Positions 57,969 through 64,000 of a stretch of DNA of 64,000 bases are shown one piece after another. The notes under the pieces were generated by a model. That model was not told where the DNA came from, ran no database searches, and was given only the letters and a program-made list of their open reading frames with translations. The stretch's first letter is position 1; every line of letters starts with the position of its first letter. This DNA comes from Nannobrachium achirus (taxonomy: Eukaryota > Chordata > Actinopteri > Myctophiformes > Myctophidae). The stretch covers positions 10,618,033 through 10,682,032 of the forward strand of contig OY997643.1 of the NCBI GenBank assembly GCA_963921795.1, in the 5' to 3' direction. The translations under genes and the position numbers were made by a program.

Positions 57969-59459
57969 CTAGAAAAGAAAATTTCTAAGAAATTTTAAGT
58001 GTGCCTGCAGCTCGCTAAGTGTGTGCAACCTTGTATAGCAGTTAGTGTTAGCATTAGCATCCTTGTATAGCAGTTGGTGTTAGCATTAGCATTTTGCATT
58101 AAAATTAACATCATTATTCAAATTATTTACATCAGCATTTTTATCATTAGCTTTAAATTTTTATTAGCATTAGCATTAGCATTTGTTAGCATTAGCATAA
58201 GCATTTGTTAGCAGTAGCATTTGTTACCATTAGCATGTGTTAGCATTAGCATTTGTTAGCATTAGCATTTTTTTTAGCATTAGCATATGTTAGCATTAGC
58301 ATTTTTTAGCATTAGCATGTGTTAGCATTAGCATTTGTTAGCATTAGCATGTGTTAGCATTAGCATTTGTGTTAACATTAGCATATGTTAGCATTAGCAT
58401 TAGCATGTGTTAGCATTAGCATTTATTAGCATTAGCATTTTTGTTAGCATTAGCGTTTGTTAGCATTAGCATGTGTTAGCATTAGCATTTGTTAGCATTA
58501 GCATTAGCATTTTTAGCATTAGCATTTGTTAGCATTAGCATGTGTTAGCATTAGCATTTTTAGCATTAGCATTTTTAGCATTAGCATGTGTTAGCATTAG
58601 CATGTGTTAGCATTAGCATTTGACACCACCCACAAGTCTGTACGACAAACGGTTCATGAGATAAAGGGTCACTTCCTGTTTGGTGAGGGGCACTTCCTGT
58701 TTGGCGAAATAGGCCCCAATTAAGGTTAAGAACTCTTAATCAAGTCATATGACGCCATCCGCGCGTCTGTACGACAAACGGTTCATGAGAAAAAGGGTCA
58801 CTTCCTGTTTGGCGAATGGCACTTCCTGTTTGGCGCAGGAAGCACCACTTAAGCTTAAGGACTCTTAATCAAGTCATATGACGCAGTCCGTGCGTCTGTA
58901 CGACAAACGGTTCATGAGATGTAGAGGCACTTCCTGTTTGGCGAAGGGCACTTCCTGTTACAGAGGGGGCGGGGCTTAATCAATTACAGCTCATCCCTAT
59001 TGGTCGGAAAAAGACCAAAGTTGTGTGTGCATTTTAAAGTTTAAGTGACGTTGCTAGGCAAAAGTATGTCAGAGTAATGTGGGGCCAAAGTTTCTGAGTC
59101 CCCCATTCAAAGTCAATGGGGGGTTTTGAGCTTAGTTTTTTACGAAATACGTTGCCATGGTAACGCGGATCGGAAAGAAAAGTAATAGCACACCATTCCC
59201 GGCCGAGCCGCACATTTTTATGTATATATTGCGGGGGTGGCGTAAATCGTGCGGCAGTTATTACGTGCCGAAGTTTCCCCATTCTAAGTCAATGGGGTTT
59301 TTTGGCGTCGTTTTTTGCGAATTACGTCGCAATGGTAACGCGGATCGGAAAGAAAAGTAATAGCACCCCATTCCCGGCCGAGCCGCACGTTTTGATGTAT
59401 ATATTGCGGCGGTGGCGTAAATCGTGCGGCACTTATTACGTGCCGAAATTTTGTGGCGA
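57969..59459 (-). mobile_element. Helitron-like non-autonomous copy F
   Basis: Inverted: it starts CTAGAAAAGAAAATTTC and ends GAAATTTTGTGGCGA (complement of a TC start). It contains a large TTAGCATTAGCAT array (58,040-58,620) and two to three 129-bp units. Confidence 0.87.
58040..58620. repeat. TTAGCATTAGCAT minisatellite
   Basis: About 580 bp of TTAGCATTAGCATKTG-type units of 15-17 bp. Shorter arrays (GCTAATGCTAAC) lie at the same place in other copies (30.1, 30.7, 39.6, 61.8 kb). Confidence 0.95.
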
Positions 59460-59620
59460 CATCACTTACTTACTTACTTACTTAAGTATGGCGGATTACA
59501 ATAAGTGTTTTGCCATTGCATTGCATGGCAGGCACACTTAATAATGTTTCGAAAATGTTTTATAATAAAATAAGCTTCATATATGTGTTTCTATTAAAAA
59601 ATGACCACAACAATCGTAAA

Positions 59621-60543
59621 CTAGAAAAGAAAATTTCTACGAAATTTTAAGTGTGCCTGCAGCTCGCTAAGTCTGTGCAACCTTGTGTAGCGGTTGGTGT
59701 TAGTGTTTCGTTTTGAGAGGGTCGTTCCCCCTGAAAAACACGTTTTGTCATGAAACGGTTACGTTTTGCGAGTTTGTGGTGCCCCCTATGGGTCGAAGTG
59801 GAAATGCTTTTGGGTATATGTTCAGTATAGCGCCCCCCACTTGTGGTTAAAATTTGGTGTTGACTGGATGTTTCGTTTGTGATTTATGGCTACTTCTTAC
59901 AAAACGGGCTCCTCCCGCTAACTTTGGAACCCTGTTACGGAAGAACGGTATGGACTATCAAAATATCGTTTAAATATGTTTATCGCATGAGTCCATAGAT
60001 CGTCTGTATCGATTTTTGTGACATTTGGAGAAAATATGTAGGAAAAGGAGCAAAAAGTGTGTTTTGAAGAAAATTCAAAATGGCGGAAAATCTATCCTGA
60101 CGCAAATGGGCGTGGCCTATATGAGGAGATGCGTCATGACCCAAGGAATCCAGGGAAAACTGAATTTTAATTTTCCGACCCACGGTTCAAGAGTTACAGG
60201 CCGAAAGGTAAAGTGGACTGTTATAGCGCCACCATGAGGCCAACTGACGAAATATTTTTTTATTTAATCCTTGATATCATTATAAATCTCCTCTCCAAGT
60301 TTTGAAACTGTAGCCCCTATGGTTTGCGAGAAAAAAAAATATTGAATGTGAGTTTTTGCGATTCCCATTATAAGTCAATGGGTAAAATTAATTCACTAAT
60401 AAATTAATATCAATTAAACGATACAACTTTTCTCTTAGAAAAGTAATAGCCCCCCATTCCCGGCCGAGGCGCACGTTTTGATGTATATATTGCGGCGGTG
60501 GTGTAAATCGTGCGGCACTTATTACGTGCCGAAATTTTGTCGG
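59621..60543 (-). mobile_element. Helitron-like copy G (second subfamily)
   Basis: Inverted: CTAGAAAAGAAAATTTC to GAAATTTTGTCGGA. The interior differs from copies A-F: GTTTCGTTTTGAGAGGGTCG, TGAAACGGTTACGTTTTGCG and ATTCAAAATGGCGGAAAATC. Copies H-K share this interior. Confidence 0.87.
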
Positions 60544-60838
60544 AATATATAAGTATGGCGGATTACAATAAGTGTTTTGCCATTGCATGGCAGGCACACT
60601 TAAATGATGATAAAATAATCATTTTGGCCGTTGTAGGGCGGCCTTTGTTTACATCCCTTATCAATCCATAGAAGAGGAATGTAAGTCAGTCTGACAATGG
60701 CCAAAATTATTATTAAGTGTGCCTGCCATGCAACGCAATGGCAAAACACTTATTGTAATCCGCCATACTTAATTAAGTGTGCCTGCCATGCAATTGCAAA
60801 ACACTTATTGTAATCCGCCATACTTGATTAATTAATGA

Positions 60839-61881
60839 TCCCACAAATTTGGTGCGCTAATAACTGCCGCACAATTTACGCCACCGCCGCAATATATACA
60901 TCAAAACGTGCGGCTCGGCCGGGAATGGTGTGCTATTACTTTTCTAAGAGAAAAGTTGTATCGTTTAATTTATATTAATTTATTAGTGAATTAATTTTAC
61001 TCATTGACTTATAATGGGAATCGCAAAAACTCACATTAAATATTGTTTTTCTCGCAAACCATAGGGGCTACAGTTTCAAAACTTGGAGAGGAGATTTATA
61101 ATGATATCAAGGATTAAATAAAAAATAATTTCGTCAGTTGGCCTCATGGTGGCGCTATAACAGTCCACTTTACTTTTCGGCCTGTAACTCTTGAACCGTG
61201 GGTCGGAAAATTAAAATTCCTTTTTCCCTGGATTCCTTGGGTCATGACGCATCTCCTCATACAGGCCACGCCCATTTGCGTCAGGATAGATTTTCCGCCA
61301 TTTTGAATTTTCTTCAAAACACACTTTTTGCTCCTTTTCCTACATATTTTCTCCAAATGTCACACAAATCGATACACACGATCTATGGACTCATGCGATA
61401 AACATATTTAAACGATATTTTGATAGTCCATACCGTTCTTCCGTAACAGGGTTCCAAAGTTAGCGGGAGGAGCCCGTTTTGTAAGAAGTAGCCATAAATC
61501 ACAAACGAAACATCCAGTCAACACCACATTTTAACCACAAGTGGGGGGCGCTATACTGAACATATACCCAAAAGCATTTCCACTTCGACCCATAGGGGGC
61601 ACCACAAACGCGCAAAACGTAACCGTTTCATGCCAAAACGTGTTTTTCAGGGGGAACGACCCTCTCAAAAGGAAACACAAACGATCTCGGGAGCGACGGG
61701 ACAACGTAATCGCCTTGCGGAACTTGTGGGAGGAGCCTATTTCTTAAAAACAAGAAACCATATTGCTAATGCTAACACATGCTAATGCTAACAAATGCTA
61801 ATGCTAACAAAGATGCTAATGTTAACACATACAAGGTTTCACACACTTAGCGAGCTGCAGGCACACGAAATGTTCTTTTCT
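60839..61881 (+). mobile_element. Helitron-like copy H (second subfamily)
   Basis: TCCCACAAATTTGGTGCGC to GAAATGTTCTTTTCTAG, then T. Its 3' hairpin is partly deleted. It has a short GCTAATGCTAAC array. Confidence 0.85.
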
Positions 61882-62010
61882 AGTTAAGTGTGCCTGCCAT
61901 GCAATGGCAAAACACTTATTGTAATCCGCCATACTTATTAAGTGTGCCTGCCATGCAATGGCAAAACACTTATTGTAATCCGCCATACTTATATAATAAT
62001 AATAATCACT

Positions 62011-62930
62011 TCACAAAATTTCGGCACGTAATAACTGCCGCACAATTTACGCCACCGCCGCAATATATACATCAAAACGTGCGGCTCGGCTGGGAATGGG
62101 GTGCTATTACTTTTCTAAGAGAAAAGTTGTATCGTTTAATTGATATTAATTTATTAGTGAATTAATTTACCCATTGACTTATAATGGGAATCGCAAAAAC
62201 TCACATTCAATATTTTTTTTCTCGCAAACCATAGGGGCTACAGTTTCAAAACTTGGAGAGGAGATTTATAATGATATCAAAGATTAAATAAAAAAATATT
62301 TCGTCAGTTGGCCTCATGGTGGCGCTATAACAGTCCACTTTACCTTTCGGCCTGTAACTCTTGAACCGTGGGTCAGAAAATTAAAATTCCTTTTTCCCTG
62401 GATTCCTTGGGTCATGACGCATCTCCTCATATAGGCCACGCCCATTTACGTCAGGATAGATTTTCTGCCATTTTGAATTTTCTTCAAAATACACTTTTTG
62501 CTCCTTTTCCTACATATTTTCTCCAAATGTCACAAAAATCGATACACACGATCTATGGACTCATGCGATAAACATATTTAAACGATATTTTGATAGTCCA
62601 TACCGTTCTTCCGTAACAGAGTTCCAAAGTTAGCGGGAGGAGCCTGTTTTGTAAGAAGTAGCCATAAATCACAAACGAAACATCCAGTCAACACCAAATT
62701 TTAACCACAAGTGGGGGGCACTATACTGAACATATACCCAAAAGCATTTCCACTTTGACCCATAGGGGGCACCACAAACGCGCAAAACGTAACCGTTTCA
62801 TGCCAAAACGTGTTTTTCAGGGGGAACGACCCTCTCAAAACGAAACACTAACACCAACCGCTACACAAGGTTGCACAGACTTAGCGAGCTGCAGGCACAC
62901 TTAAAATTTCTTAGAAATTTTCTTTTCTAG
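62011..62930 (+). mobile_element. Helitron-like copy I (second subfamily)
   Basis: TCACAAAATTTCGGCACG to AAAATTTCTTAGAAATTTTC, TTTTCTAG, then T. It is separated from copy J by about 20 bp of ATA repeats. Confidence 0.88.
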
Positions 62931-62949
62931 TATAATAATAATAATCACT

Positions 62950-63870
62950 TCACAAAATTTCGGCACGTAATAACTGCCGCACAATTTACGCCACCGCCGC
63001 AATATATACATCAAAACTTGCGGCTCGGCCGGGAATGGGGTGCTATTACTTTTCTAAGAGAAAAGTTGTATCGTTTAATTGATATTAATTTATTAGTGAA
63101 TTAATTTTACCCATTGACTTATAATGGGAATCGCAAAAACTCACATTCAATATTTTTTTTCTCGCAAACCATAGGGGCTACAGTTTCAAAACTTGGAGAG
63201 GAGATTTATAATGATATCAAGGATTAAATAAAAAATTATTTCGTCAGTTGGCCTCATAGTGGCGTTATAACAGTCCACTTTACCTTTCGGCCTGTAACTC
63301 TTGAACCGTGGGTCGGAAAATTAAAATTCCTTTTTCCCTGGATTCCTTGGGTCATGACACATCTCCTCATATAGGCCACGCCCATTTGCGTCAGGATAGA
63401 TTTTCCGCCATTTTGAATTTTCTTCAAAACACACTTTTTGCTCTTTTTCCTACATATTTTCTCCAAATGTCACAAAAAGCAATACACACGATCTATGGAC
63501 TCATGCGATAAACATATTTAAACGATATTTTGATAGTCCATACCGTTCTTCCGTAACAGGGTTCCAAAGTTAGCGGGAGGAGCCCGTTTTGTAAGAAGTA
63601 GCCATAAATCACAAACGAAACATCCAGTCAACACCAAATTTTAACCACAAGTGGGGGGCGCTATATTGAACATATATCCAAAAGCATTTCCACTTCGACC
63701 CATAGGGGGCACCACAAACGCGCAAAACTTAACCGTTTCATGCCAAAACGTGTTTTTCAGGGGGAACAACCCTCTCAAAACGAAACACTAACACCAACCG
63801 CTACACAAGGTTGCACAGACTTAGCGAGCTGCAGGCACACTTAAAATTTCTTAGAAATTTTCTTTTCTAG
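62950..63870 (+). mobile_element. Helitron-like copy J (second subfamily)
   Basis: It is nearly identical to copy I, head-to-tail with it, and ends TCTTTTCTAG followed by T. Confidence 0.88.
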
Positions 63871-63891
63871 TTAATTAGTTAGTTAGTTAGT

Positions 63892-64000
63892 TTCGCCACA
63901 AATTTCGGCACGTAATAAGTGCCACACGATTTACACCACCGCCGCAATATATACATCAAAACGTGCGTCTCGGCCGGGAATGGGGTGCTATTACTTTTCT
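63892..64000 (+). mobile_element. Helitron-like copy K, cut by window end
   Basis: It starts TCGCCACAAATTTCGGCACG and continues out of the window. Confidence 0.8.

Noticed and set aside
59980..63511. Recurrent 67-70 codon open frames (for example MEKICRKRSKKCVL) in both orientations
   Set aside because: They recur only because Helitron-like copies G-J repeat the same noncoding interior; there is no splice or start context and the sense and antisense frames are equally open.

Overview
The window looks like a repeat-choked stretch of a ray-finned (teleost) fish chromosome. The evidence is multi-exon vertebrate genes with GT-AG introns, fish-type hAT and piggyBac-like MITEs, L2/CR1-like LINE tails, a tRNA-derived SINE, BEL/Pao and Gypsy LTR retrotransposons and a TRIM-type PRY exon. 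There is no sign of prokaryotic or organellar sequence, and I saw no rRNA or functional tRNA gene. The species cannot be told from the sequence alone.

The main host gene is a tyrosine kinase of the SYK family on the minus strand. Its catalytic exons run 5' to 3' at 27,420-27,703 (linker and P-loop), 26,392-26,598, 21,117-21,306, 13,132-13,272, 11,350-11,462 and 2,927-3,086. Intron phases agree at every junction that can be tested, and the kinase motifs ([24 protein letters not shown]) are present. Three things are odd. The P-loop exon carries an in-frame duplicate of itself. The last exon runs into a LINE-derived minisatellite. Pieces of several exons, often with a splice site, are duplicated next to or far from the original. 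An SH3 half-domain exon lies upstream on the same strand (43,297-43,384), and I found no SH2 exon.

The introns are full of mobile elements. From left to right: a six-exon, apparently intact MULE transposase gene with a FLYWCH zinc finger (5,073-8,110), with an inverted copy of its own first exon upstream and a hAT MITE in its last intron; a SINE (about 11.1 kb); a BEL/Pao element (13,885-20,820) whose gag-pol frame is cut by a 384-bp MITE; and a Gypsy element (21,451-26,102) with apparently identical LTRs and a lost RNase H segment. From about 29 to 40 kb and again from 53 to 64 kb, the DNA is mostly non-autonomous Helitron-like copies, recognisable by a 3' hairpin followed by CTAG. They carry internal minisatellites and nested TTAA-type MITEs. 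A 2.5-kb foldback element (43.55-46.05 kb), an inverted 65-bp satellite field (46.2-49.65 kb) and a 300-bp duplication (49.7-50.9 kb) fill the middle.

A hairpin-forming repeat of about 80 bp, built on the words GATCTACAAGCTCACAACGC and its complement, recurs at least a dozen times in unrelated contexts. It may be the least described structure here. The window therefore documents one immune-type kinase locus repeatedly reshaped by transposons and by small local duplications at its exon edges.
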